Shown one piece after another: positions 7,981-16,111 of a stretch of DNA of 64,000 bases. The stretch lies in the NCBI GenBank assembly GCA_965230335.1, contig CBDDKS010000006.1:1674001-1738000 (forward strand), read 5' to 3'. The notes beneath the pieces were generated by a model. The model saw only the letters and a list, made by a program, of their open reading frames with translations, was not told the DNA's origin and made no database searches. Positions within the stretch are counted from its first letter, which is position 1, and each line of letters opens with the position of its first letter. The DNA comes from CBDDKS01 sp965230335. GTDB lineage: Bacteria; Pseudomonadota; Gammaproteobacteria; Enterobacterales; Kangiellaceae. A program made the translations under genes and the position numbers.

Positions 7981-9627
7981 TTAGCGGAAAGCCTGCTTAA
8001 ATTGATAACAGCACTCTATGAGTGATTTTTCTTTTTCTGGATTGATAGTTGGATCTTGATTGATTTGATAGGGGTGATCCGGTGTTTTATGGAAAAAACT
8101 TTGCCAATAGCGGAAGGTTTCATAATCATCGGGTGTACCCCAGCCAATATAGGCATCCACCTCAAATACAGCAACTTTGTAATCGTTATCAACTAGTAAT
8201 TGCATCATACTGTCGACATAGAATTCATTGTTAACTCGAATATTATTATTTTTAAGTTGCTGTAATATGTCAGTGAATAGGGAAGTTCGCCGAAAGTAAA
8301 AGGTACCGACAATAGCATGATCATTTTCTGGTGAATCAGAAATGGCTTTTTTAACACTGACACCTGTTGCTATTTTGCCATCCTCTGTTTTAACCCAGCC
8401 ATACATTTCGGGGTGATGCGTGGCAGAAGGATGTCCTCTAAATGTCCAGACGATAGCATCGATGGTTTTGTCGTTTAACAAGGCGGCATAGGCTTCTTGA
8501 TTCCACAAAACACCATTATCACAGGCAGAAATCAGTAAAGGTGCATCGGGTGAAATATGGGCGAGCCCTAGTTCGCAGGTAATGGCCTGTCCTTCAGTAA
8601 CGCCGTCAATAATCGTCACTTCACAGTGAGCGTCTTCTTTTTTTAATAAGGCATCGATCTGGTAGTGTTCAACATGATCGTTTAAACATACATAAGCACT
8701 TTGTGTACTGGCAGGGAGATAATTATTGGCTTGAATGATCATGGGTTTGCCACTGACATCCAATAAAGGTTTTGGATCTTGATAGCCCTGTTTGGCAAAG
8801 CGACTGCCATGACCAGCAAGAGGAATGAGTGTGACACTCTTGGCTTCCGGTTGCCAGGCAGGTTGCTGTTGCATGACTCTATGAAAGTAATGGCTCCAGC
8901 TTAAATATTCTTGAACATCCTGGGGAGTGCCCCATTGCAACATATGTTCAATATCATAGATGGAGACAGACAGTTTGTCTTCAACCAATAAGTTGTAGAT
9001 TAAACTGACGTAAAATTCACCATTCAGATGAATATTTCTTTGCATCAGTAAAGGAAAATATTTTTTTACATAGCTGCCTTTTTTAAAATAATAAGTGCCA
9101 TTTGAAGCATACTCTTGCATACGATTATCAGTAAAAGGTTCTTTTTCTTTTATTTCCAACATCCATTGTTCACTATCACGCATAAAAGCATAATTGGTGC
9201 TGCCCAGCATATGGGGATGAAAACCTTTATAAGCAGGAATAGCGCCGTCGGCATTTCTCTCTCTGGTGTGTTTTAGAAAATCTTTGTAATCCCAATAAGT
9301 GCCAAAGTCACAATAGTTAACAATCACTTCCTCGTCATCATCGATACGATCCATGATTTGTTCCACGGCAAAGACAGGACCTTTTTTATGATTGGGAATA
9401 CAGCAAATTTCTCCTTCAGGTGCAATATTCTTCAGGATATTGCGCATATCTGTTGTTTCCAAATGTGTTTGATTACAGATAAAAGTAAATTTTGTTTCGC
9501 CTGGAAACAATTCGACGACATATTGGATGATGGGTTTGCCGTCAATCTGAATTAAAGGTTTTGGATCAGAATAACCAGCATCAATGAAGCGTTGGCCAAC
9601 GCCTGACATGGGAATGATAATATGCAT
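7981..9627 (-). CDS. Protein with two tandem sugar-nucleotidyltransferase domains
   Basis: 548 residues with two copies of a Rossmann-type nucleotidyltransferase. The first begins IIPMSGVGQRFIDAGYSDPKPL (about residues 3-230) and the second LIPLAGHGSRFAKQGYQDPKPL (about 267-515). Each has the G-x-G-x-R-F signature loop and the KPL/GKP lysine segment. The acidic metal motif is clearer in domain 2 (SACDNG) than in domain 1 (VNYCDFGTYWD). Both end in a matching block (EFYVSLIYNLL / EFYVDSMMQLL) followed by a GTP motif, so this is an internal duplication and not two unrelated enzymes. It probably activates a sugar or polyol phosphate with a nucleotide. The aldolase gene lies 3 bases upstream. Substrate unknown. 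Confidence 0.8.
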   Translation of the reverse strand: MHIIIPMSGVGQRFIDAGYSDPKPLIQIDGKPIIQYVVELFPGETKFTFICNQTHLETTDMRNILKNIAPEGEICCIPNHKKGPVFAVEQIMDRIDDDEEVIVNYCDFGTYWDYKDFLKHTRERNADGAIPAYKGFHPHMLGSTNYAFMRDSEQWMLEIKEKEPFTDNRMQEYASNGTYYFKKGSYVKKYFPLLMQRNIHLNGEFYVSLIYNLLVEDKLSVSIYDIEHMLQWGTPQDVQEYLSWSHYFHRVMQQQPAWQPEAKSVTLIPLAGHGSRFAKQGYQDPKPLLDVSGKPMIIQANNYLPASTQSAYVCLNDHVEHYQIDALLKKEDAHCEVTIIDGVTEGQAITCELGLAHISPDAPLLISACDNGVLWNQEAYAALLNDKTIDAIVWTFRGHPSATHHPEMYGWVKTEDGKIATGVSVKKAISDSPENDHAIVGTFYFRRTSLFTDILQQLKNNNIRVNNEFYVDSMMQLLVDNDYKVAVFEVDAYIGWGTPDDYETFRYWQSFFHKTPDHPYQINQDPTINPEKEKSLIECCYQFKQAFR

Positions 9628-9630
9628 GTT

Positions 9631-10704
9631 TTAGACACCTTGACGATATTTTTCTGCGTCCCAGTTAGAAAGATAAGCAATTTCTTGCATATCCAGTCGT
9701 TGGGTTTTGGAACCGGTATGTTGAATGACCATCAAATGAAATCTGAGTAACTCTTCAGCTTCTTTGGCTTTTTTTAAGGTTGGAGCACAAAAGTATACCT
9801 GATTATTGAGCATAATTACCCTAGGGAAGTCTTGATATTCCTGTGCGTAATGGGCCACACTGTCAAGATCATCCTGTTGCTTTAAATACAGGGGTTTGAT
9901 GCCGCAATAAATCAGTGTATCTGGACAAAAAGGCCAAACAGATGTTGAAGGTGGCTCCAGTTGGACGAGCTTTTTGATGATGCTGTCTGTTGACAGTATC
10001 ATATGTACAGAGTTTGCCGTTGCCTTTTTGATAAGATGTTGTAATTGAGTAATGGCACGATAATGAGAGAAGTCCAATGTAAGTTGGGATTCTATTTTTT
10101 GGGTAATGGCTTCCGTCAGTTGTTCCACTTCTTCCAGGTCATCCGAAGAAACAATCAGGCCATGGTTTTGTAAAAAAACAACTTTTGGCAAGGTATTGTG
10201 TTGTTTTTGGTATTGCCGTATTTCCTGTTGCATTGCGATCGCTAAGTCAATGCCAGGTGTTTCATAAGGAACACATACAGCATCGGGCCAGATATGTTGT
10301 AAATCTTCTTTCCAGGTTGAGGTTGCCGCTAGTATATTCACCGTTATAGGATGTGTATGCAGTGTATGTTTCTTTAACAGTGCGTGCAAAAATGTTTCAA
10401 TCGATGGCTTGCCTGTTGTTGATAGGGTTGCCGTTTTCATGGCTTCTGCAGCAGCGTGTTCTCTTTGTTTTTTATCTTTTTGCTTGAATTCCTCTGTCTC
10501 TAAAAATGTTCGAATGTTTTGATAATTAACCGTAACATATCCATTATTTTCATCAACTTGTGATAAGTTAATGCCAGATGCTTTGATGAGCATTTGGTTG
10601 TTATCCATTTTTACGGATGAATTACCGCCACCTGCCTGTACCAGATCGAAACGATTACCGGCATAGGTTGATATATTTTGTAATGCTTGATGTTCTATAC
10701 CCAT
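9631..10704 (-). CDS. Class II aldolase/adducin-fold protein
   Basis: 357 residues. The N-terminal part has the family's AGGGNSSVKMDNNQMLIKASG opening, an acid-containing PSIETFLH, and the zinc-binding HTHP and NHGLIV histidines. These are the expected positions for RhaD, fuculose-phosphate aldolase and ribulose-5-phosphate epimerase relatives. About 100 C-terminal residues extend beyond the basic fold. Class II aldolases join or split C-C bonds of short phosphorylated sugars. Its ATG overlaps the HAD gene by 10 bases, and the tandem nucleotidyltransferase follows, so the product may be a small phosphorylated sugar feeding activation. This pathway assignment is inference. Confidence 0.8.
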   Translation of the reverse strand: MGIEHQALQNISTYAGNRFDLVQAGGGNSSVKMDNNQMLIKASGINLSQVDENNGYVTVNYQNIRTFLETEEFKQKDKKQREHAAAEAMKTATLSTTGKPSIETFLHALLKKHTLHTHPITVNILAATSTWKEDLQHIWPDAVCVPYETPGIDLAIAMQQEIRQYQKQHNTLPKVVFLQNHGLIVSSDDLEEVEQLTEAITQKIESQLTLDFSHYRAITQLQHLIKKATANSVHMILSTDSIIKKLVQLEPPSTSVWPFCPDTLIYCGIKPLYLKQQDDLDSVAHYAQEYQDFPRVIMLNNQVYFCAPTLKKAKEAEELLRFHLMVIQHTGSKTQRLDMQEIAYLSNWDAEKYRQGV

Positions 10705-11378
10705 GGCAATTCTTCCAAAGAGTGTATTTGTGTCATCAGTTGAGAATCAAAAGTAGAGGGTAATGGATCTTGATTTTCATTAAGCCAAAAACTCTGAATA
10801 CCCAGACGTGCTGCCCCTAGAATATCTTTTGTATAGTTATCACCAATCATACACACATCAGATGCTTGTAACGCTAATTTATTCATCGCTAATAAAAACA
10901 TATAAGGGTGAGGCTTTTCACATCCGGCTTCTTCACTAGTGACCATCTTATCAGCCCAATGATACAGTTGAAGTTTTTCTATTTTACGGTGCTGTATATG
11001 TGCAGTTAAGTCAGTGACCAGGCAAATAGGGTACTCTTGTGATGCTTTTAAAAATACCTGGGCGCCTTTACTCAGGTCCATGTTATCCAAAAAATGTTGC
11101 CAATAGGTTTCATACAGTAAAAGACTGAATTGTAAAGAGTCCAATTCTAATTTTTCGCAGAGTTTTTGCATGTACAACAATCGGTTATGAGATGCTGCCG
11201 TTTCAGCTGTATCTTGTTTGACTTCACGTTTGGCAATACTCAGGGCCTGTTTCACTTCTTCTTGATTGATTGAATATTGTTTTTTAATCAATTCGAACAC
11301 GGCATTGAGCGCTTGCTGATGAACAGGTTCATAAGTATAGAGAGTGTTGTCGATGTCTAATAAAATACCTTTATGCAT
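10695..11378 (-). CDS. HAD superfamily hydrolase (phosphatase)
   Basis: A subfamily IA-type phosphatase with the nucleophile motif LLDIDNTLY, the motif II threonine in CLVTDLTAH, the conserved Lys in CEKPHPYMF and the acidic motif IGDNYTKDILGA. I chose the ATG at 11378 over a GTG at 11408. The ATG gives the motif at the very N-terminus as in relatives and overlaps the upstream stop in the coupling arrangement ATGCATAA. It is 227 residues long. It probably removes phosphate from a small sugar or polyol in the same pathway as the aldolase and nucleotidyltransferase around it. Confidence 0.85.
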   Translation of the reverse strand: MHKGILLDIDNTLYTYEPVHQQALNAVFELIKKQYSINQEEVKQALSIAKREVKQDTAETAASHNRLLYMQKLCEKLELDSLQFSLLLYETYWQHFLDNMDLSKGAQVFLKASQEYPICLVTDLTAHIQHRKIEKLQLYHWADKMVTSEEAGCEKPHPYMFLLAMNKLALQASDVCMIGDNYTKDILGAARLGIQSFWLNENQDPLPSTFDSQLMTQIHSLEELPWV

Positions 11379-13449
11379 AGAGTTGTGCTCTTTCTTGCAT
11401 GATTTCACTCATGGCAAATAAAATAAGAAATTGAATAATGCCTGCGTAACCAGATTGCCAATGTGCATTATCGATGAGTTCTGAACTGTTGGTGACATAT
11501 CGATTAACATAACGTTCAACATCTAAATCAATCGGCTCTTTATGGAAGCGAACATATTGCATATTTAAATCCTGGGAATAATCCCAGGTAAGATCGTAAC
11601 CATTATCTTGAAACGCTTGGATTACTTTGTCCAACGGGATACTGGCATTCATTTCTACTTCCAGTCCCAGGCGACCATGGTAGACATAATTTTCAAATTT
11701 TTCTTCTTCTGCAGGAAAGAAGCGAATAATAAGATCTGTAAATTGTTTTTGTGGTTTAATGTAATGTTCAGAGTCGGATTTTCTTTTTTCCAAAGCCGCT
11801 AAAACCTGTTCGACGGTGTAGCCTCTTTCTTTTTGATCTCTTTGAATTTTCCAGCTGGTTCTTAATGCCTCGCCCAGATCTAAAAATATTTTTAAGTCGA
11901 TCACTTTGCGCATTTTGGGCAAATAGAAAGGATGCAATCCGGCAATAACCAAAAAATCTTTGGGTTTGATTTTATCGGCTTCGGTAAACTTTCCGGTGTG
12001 ATGATCATAATCAGAACGTTTTATGGTTTTTCGACTTTTGAGTAAACTGACCTGATCGGCTTGGCGATGCAGTAAATTGGCTTTAGGATCTAAATGGGTA
12101 AATGCCTGCCAGTTTTCATCACCTCTTTCCCATTTATGATCTCCGTCACCTTCCAGTTGTAGTAGGCGATCATGAAACATATGTTTTAAATATTGAATCA
12201 GAGTAGATTTTCCGGCGCCACTGTCGCCGCCTATCCCTAAAACAAAGGCCTGTTCCATAGTATACACCTGGTTACTTTTAATCCCATTTTTATAAAACTG
12301 ATAGATAGAAACTAATAAGACACCTTGAATAGCTGTAAATAAAATATGATTGAGTGGCAAAAATGAAGTCAAAGGTGATGTAATTATCGGTGTATCAAGG
12401 AACTTCAGAGGGATGTGATCATATTGGTGGAAAAGCAGATAGTACACCAAGTAAAAGAAAGACAGCGTACTATAAAAAATGTAATGCTGTAATCCATTAA
12501 AGTAGCGAATATAAAAAATAGTGAAAAACGGTATTGTCCATATAAACCAGCCTGGTGCAGGTTCGATTAATAATAGAAAAATGGAAAATAATGTACCTAT
12601 GGCAGCGAAAAGCAAGTCAGCATTAATTTTTCGATAAACAGCAAAGCGTAAATAAATGGCAATGATAAGAATAATCGGTAAATAAACTTTTGCCTGTCCT
12701 ACGGAAATATAAGAGTCAAAGATAAGTTGTTGCTTATCTGTTGGCATACCTAAATTCAACAGACTTTCACTGCTGTCAATATATGGAAAAGCAAATCCCA
12801 AATAAACAGCTACAGGTAATAGTGCAAAATAAAGGGCTTCTTTGAATTTTCCCTGATTGATTAGGTAGATAATCATTAAAGGAATAACAGCAATGGTATG
12901 AAACTTGGTGGATACTGCAATACTGATCACCAGTGCTGAATAGACATAATATTTTTTGGTGAGCAAATAAATGGAAGCAAATAATATGGCTGTTGGAATG
13001 ATATCCAATTGTCCGTGCATATAGGTTGAAAAGAGAATAATCGGTGAACAGAAATAGAAAATAAAGACTTCGGTTTTTTCCCAGGGGAACAGCTTGATTA
13101 AAATATAAGTAATCAGTAAATCAGATAATAACAGAGGTAATCCGTAGAGTATGCCTTCTGCGATTGCACCACCGCCCAAAACATTCAGTGGTGCTAAAAA
13201 TACAGATAATACATACAGCATAAAGGGCGGATAAGGAAAGGCATCATCCCCTAATGTTGTATATTCCCAGGGGTTGCCGCCTTGCGTCAGGAACTCCTGA
13301 ACAAAGGGAATAAACAAGCCATCTCTATATTCGGATGAAAACAGGATGATCAGAATCATTTTTATCATGGTGACAAAAATGAAAATGGCTTTAACTTTAG
13401 TCGAAAAAGTGGGATCCATATTACTTGATGTCATAGAAACAACGGGCAT
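11371..13449 (-). CDS. Membrane GT-C-like protein fused to a uridine kinase/phosphoribulokinase-type domain
   Basis: 692 residues in two parts. Residues about 20-390 hold 9-11 membrane segments with GT-C-like features: an acidic loop EYRDGLF near the first segment and a MHGQLDIIPTAILFASIYLL stretch typical of GT87/mannosyltransferase relatives. Residues about 400-610 are soluble and carry a Walker A motif GIGGDSGAGKST (about 405-416). SDYDHHTGKF and a lid-like RDQKERGYTVEQVLAALEKRK follow, as in the phosphoribulokinase/uridine kinase family. The last 80 residues are of unknown type. It is the first gene of the leftward cluster. Such a fusion is not one I know; it would couple substrate phosphorylation to membrane transfer. 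The start at 13449 lacks a clear ribosome site; Met6 is an alternative. Confidence 0.75.
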   Translation of the reverse strand: MPVVSMTSSNMDPTFSTKVKAIFIFVTMIKMILIILFSSEYRDGLFIPFVQEFLTQGGNPWEYTTLGDDAFPYPPFMLYVLSVFLAPLNVLGGGAIAEGILYGLPLLLSDLLITYILIKLFPWEKTEVFIFYFCSPIILFSTYMHGQLDIIPTAILFASIYLLTKKYYVYSALVISIAVSTKFHTIAVIPLMIIYLINQGKFKEALYFALLPVAVYLGFAFPYIDSSESLLNLGMPTDKQQLIFDSYISVGQAKVYLPIILIIAIYLRFAVYRKINADLLFAAIGTLFSIFLLLIEPAPGWFIWTIPFFTIFYIRYFNGLQHYIFYSTLSFFYLVYYLLFHQYDHIPLKFLDTPIITSPLTSFLPLNHILFTAIQGVLLVSIYQFYKNGIKSNQVYTMEQAFVLGIGGDSGAGKSTLIQYLKHMFHDRLLQLEGDGDHKWERGDENWQAFTHLDPKANLLHRQADQVSLLKSRKTIKRSDYDHHTGKFTEADKIKPKDFLVIAGLHPFYLPKMRKVIDLKIFLDLGEALRTSWKIQRDQKERGYTVEQVLAALEKRKSDSEHYIKPQKQFTDLIIRFFPAEEEKFENYVYHGRLGLEVEMNASIPLDKVIQAFQDNGYDLTWDYSQDLNMQYVRFHKEPIDLDVERYVNRYVTNSSELIDNAHWQSGYAGIIQFLILFAMSEIMQERAQLYA

Positions 13450-13550
13450 AGACGATTAGATTACTTGAAAATGTAGGGTTAATGTAAGGTTATATAAGGG
13501 TATTTTACTTCTTTATGTGAGTTTAAAGTGTCAATTAACAGAAAACCTAA

Positions 13551-13576
13551 TGTGTCATGTATCTTCAAGTGGCACA
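13551..13576. promoter_or_regulatory. Near-palindrome, possible operator
   Basis: TGTGTCA (13551-13557) and TGGCACA (13570-13576) pair with one mismatch across 12 bases. The spacing would suit a dimeric regulator, but there is no matching regulator nearby and it may be chance. Confidence 0.25.
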
Positions 13577-13647
13577 GATGCATAAACCCAGACTTATTAA
13601 TTTTGAATTAGAGAATAGCACTACAATAGATAAAAGAGCAATATAGG

Positions 13648-13693
13648 CTATTTTCTTACGTAAAAAAGCCCCTATTTTCTTACATAAAAAAGC
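13648..13693. repeat. Tandem 22-base repeat with TTACGTAA/TTACATAA core
   Basis: Copies at 13648-13669 and 13672-13693 differ at one base in 22 and have a 24-base period. The sequence is CTATTTTCTTAC(G/A)TAAAAAAGC. Each copy is close to a palindrome around its centre. They lie about 170 bases before the first EPS gene, a position suited to binding sites for a regulator of one or both divergent operons. Confidence 0.6.
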
Positions 13694-13859
13694 GGCAAAT
13701 TCTAAGAAAAAATTGGGCATTGTCCACTATTCAAACTATATTGGATAAGCGATCATTATTTGCTCACTTTGAGTCGACGCTTTGTTGCTATTTGAGTTAA
13801 AAATAGGCAAAATGTCCGGCTAAAAATTAATGTTTGAACCAAATAAGGACTTGGAACCC

Positions 13860-14501
13860 ATGTCTGGAACAACAAAGATGCGTAACTTACTAATATTATT
13901 GACTATTTCCTCTTTAACTTATCTTTCAGGGTGCTCAAATATTCCTTATTTGGAATCTGCGCCATTAAAGCGGGCTGTAACCCAATCTCCTGATAGCTAT
14001 CGCTACCTTATCGGACCAGGCGATACGCTGGATATTTTTGTATGGCGTAATGAAGAAGTCAGCAGTTCTGTGGTTGTTAGACCTGATGGCAAAATTACAA
14101 CACCTCTGGTTGAAGATTTAGCAGCCAGTAATAAAACGCCTTCCGAGTTGGCGAGAAATATTGAGAAGGTACTTTCCCGTTATATTAAAGACCCTATTGT
14201 TACTGTCACTGTAGGTGGTTTTTCTGGTCCGTTATCTGAGCAAATCCGGGTAGTTGGTGAAGCCGCTACTCCTGCTGCCATGCCGTATCGTCAATATATG
14301 ACATTATTGGATGTCATCATTGCTGTCGGTGGGTTGACCAATTCTGCGGATGGCAATAATGCGAAAGTATTTCGTGTGGTTGAAGGAAAGCCAAAAGAGT
14401 ATCGGGTTCGACTGGATGATTTGATTCGTGGTGGAGACATTAGTGCTAATGTTGAGATGTTACCTGGAGACATTCTCATCATTCCAGAAGCATGGTTTTA
14501 A
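13860..14501 (+). CDS. XrtA/PEP-CTERM-type polysaccharide export lipoprotein (Wza family)
   Basis: An outer-membrane polysaccharide export protein. The start at 13860 has AAGGA ten bases upstream and gives a lipoprotein signal ending in LSGC (Cys25). Starts at 13830 and 13878 are possible. The body has the Poly_export domain (YRYLIGPGDTLDIFVWRNEEVS and VVRPDGKITTPLV) and one SLBB domain (IRVVGEAATPAAMPYRQYMTLLDVIIAVGGLT), ending MLPGDILIIPEAWF. The length, about 214 residues, fits the short form associated with exosortase loci. It is the first gene of the EPS operon, 45 bases before the chain-length gene. Confidence 0.9.
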   Translation: MSGTTKMRNLLILLTISSLTYLSGCSNIPYLESAPLKRAVTQSPDSYRYLIGPGDTLDIFVWRNEEVSSSVVVRPDGKITTPLVEDLAASNKTPSELARNIEKVLSRYIKDPIVTVTVGGFSGPLSEQIRVVGEAATPAAMPYRQYMTLLDVIIAVGGLTNSADGNNAKVFRVVEGKPKEYRVRLDDLIRGGDISANVEMLPGDILIIPEAWF

Positions 14502-14546
14502 TTGAGTCATCTAATTATATTTTTTGAAACAAAAACGAGATAACAC

Positions 14547-16109
14547 ATGCAGCAATTAGTAGAGCAACTCACGCACTATATTCGGGGGATGGCTCGTTTT
14601 CGTTGGCAGGCGTTAATCGTTGCCTGGATTGTTTGTGCTTTAAGCTGGGTATTCATTACCAAAATGGATGATAAATATCTGGCTTATACAAAGTTTAAGG
14701 TCGATCCCCTGGATGAGTTAGATACGATTGTACAGGATCATAATTCTGAAAGCGTTGAAGAAAAAATGAACACACTTAAACAGGATCTATTATCTGATAC
14801 TAATATGGAGGCCATTATTCGTCAGGCTGATTTGCATTTGGGTTCCGAAAATATTGATATCGATGCTCTGATTCAAAGCGTTCAAAATAAAATAAAATTT
14901 AATAAAGTGCCTTCAACAACGATTTATACCATTGAGTATGAATCAACCAATAAAAAAGGTGCGAAAAACCTGGTACAGGCATTGTTGGATGATATACAGG
15001 CAAAAATCTATGGAGAAAAAAGAAACGAACAAAATGTAAAAGAAGAATTTATTGATGATCAAATTCGCAAGTTGGAAGAGCAATTAAGAAAATCAGAATT
15101 TGATCTTGCCGAATTTAAAAAAACACATATGGGAAGACTGCCAGAACAGGGAAAAGATTACTTCCAGAGATTAAGTGATTCACAAGAACAAGTCAGACAA
15201 TGTGAGGTGGAACTGCGTCAGTATGAACATGAACTAGCCAGTTATGAATCATCACTGGAAAGGCATTTGAAGGCACTTGAAAGTAGTGATCCAAATAATG
15301 ATTTTGACACAGCAGTTTTGCCAGGACATGATGAACGTATTGCCAGTTTAAATTCAACTTTGGATGAGTTATTACTCAAATACACAGATGATCATCCCGA
15401 TGTTGTTAATACAAAATCCAGAATTGCGGCTTTGGAGAAAAGAAAAAAAGAAAAGCTGACTGAGCTGAAGAAAAAAAGTCAGAATTCAGCCGCAATAAAA
15501 AGTCCTGTTGTACAAAACCTGAAAGGTCAGATTGTTTCTGTCAAAGGTAAAATTTCTTCAAAGCAAGTATTACTTTCAGACTATAGATCACGAGTAAAAG
15601 AATTAAAAGCATTGGTTGAGGAGTCTCTTGAGGTTGAAAGACAGTTTAAAGACTTAAATCGTAATTACAGTCAATTAAGTATTAAGTTGACCGATTTCCA
15701 AAAGAAGAAGCTCAACGCAGAAACCATAAAAGACAAAAATGTACATACCAATGATATGACTTTGTCACCTCTCGATGCACCTGGTGTGAGTCCTGAACCT
15801 GTTTGGCCAAATCGAACACTTTTTTATGCAGCAGCGTTAATTTTTGGTATAGGGGCAGGCGTCGCCTTTGCCTTTTTATTGTCTCAGCTGTCGACCTCCT
15901 TTTTTGATTCAAAGTCTTTAAGCTCATCCATTAATATGGCCATGATTGGCACCGTCGCAACGGTATTAACACCTGAAGACAGGCGTATTAGATTAATTAA
16001 ACGTTTGCTGTTTGGCATTGTATTGATACTACTTTTATGTGTTTTTGGTATGTTCATTTATACTGATATGAATAATATACCCTTTCCTTTTTTATCCAGA
16101 GGAGCATAA
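14547..16109 (+). CDS. XrtA-type chain length determinant protein (Wzz/GumC family)
   Basis: A 520-residue inner-membrane polysaccharide co-polymerase. One membrane segment lies near residues 17-35 (ALIVAWIVCALSWVFI). A long periplasmic coiled-coil region runs from about 155 to 400 (EEQLRKSEFDLAEFKKTH and later Lys/Glu-rich heptads). Two C-terminal segments follow near 430-455 and 485-510, preceded by the proline-rich DAPGVSPEPVWPNR typical of Wzz proteins. There is no kinase domain of its own; the next gene, 2 bases away, supplies it. It sets polymer length and couples to the export lipoprotein. Confidence 0.9.
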   Translation: MQQLVEQLTHYIRGMARFRWQALIVAWIVCALSWVFITKMDDKYLAYTKFKVDPLDELDTIVQDHNSESVEEKMNTLKQDLLSDTNMEAIIRQADLHLGSENIDIDALIQSVQNKIKFNKVPSTTIYTIEYESTNKKGAKNLVQALLDDIQAKIYGEKRNEQNVKEEFIDDQIRKLEEQLRKSEFDLAEFKKTHMGRLPEQGKDYFQRLSDSQEQVRQCEVELRQYEHELASYESSLERHLKALESSDPNNDFDTAVLPGHDERIASLNSTLDELLLKYTDDHPDVVNTKSRIAALEKRKKEKLTELKKKSQNSAAIKSPVVQNLKGQIVSVKGKISSKQVLLSDYRSRVKELKALVEESLEVERQFKDLNRNYSQLSIKLTDFQKKKLNAETIKDKNVHTNDMTLSPLDAPGVSPEPVWPNRTLFYAAALIFGIGAGVAFAFLLSQLSTSFFDSKSLSSSINMAMIGTVATVLTPEDRRIRLIKRLLFGIVLILLLCVFGMFIYTDMNNIPFPFLSRGA

Positions 16110-16111
16110 AT

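Larger units (their letters stand above)
13450..13859. other. Divergent intergenic region between glycan cluster and XrtA operon
   Basis: About 400 AT-rich bases separate the leftward cluster from the rightward EPS operon and should hold both promoters. It contains a near-palindrome at 13551-13576 and a tandem 22-base repeat at 13648-13693. A TTGACA-like hexamer reads leftward at 13529-13534 without a well-spaced -10. No open frame of note is present. A good ribosome site (AAGGA, 10 bases before the ATG) precedes 13860. Confidence 0.6.

Noticed and set aside
13529..13534. TTGACA hexamer as -35 of the leftward glycan cluster
   Set aside because: No -10 at 16-18 bases; nearest AT-rich candidates are 21 or more away.
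13551..13590. Sigma-54 promoter at GTGGCACAGATGCA
   Set aside because: The distance between GG and GC is seven bases instead of ten.
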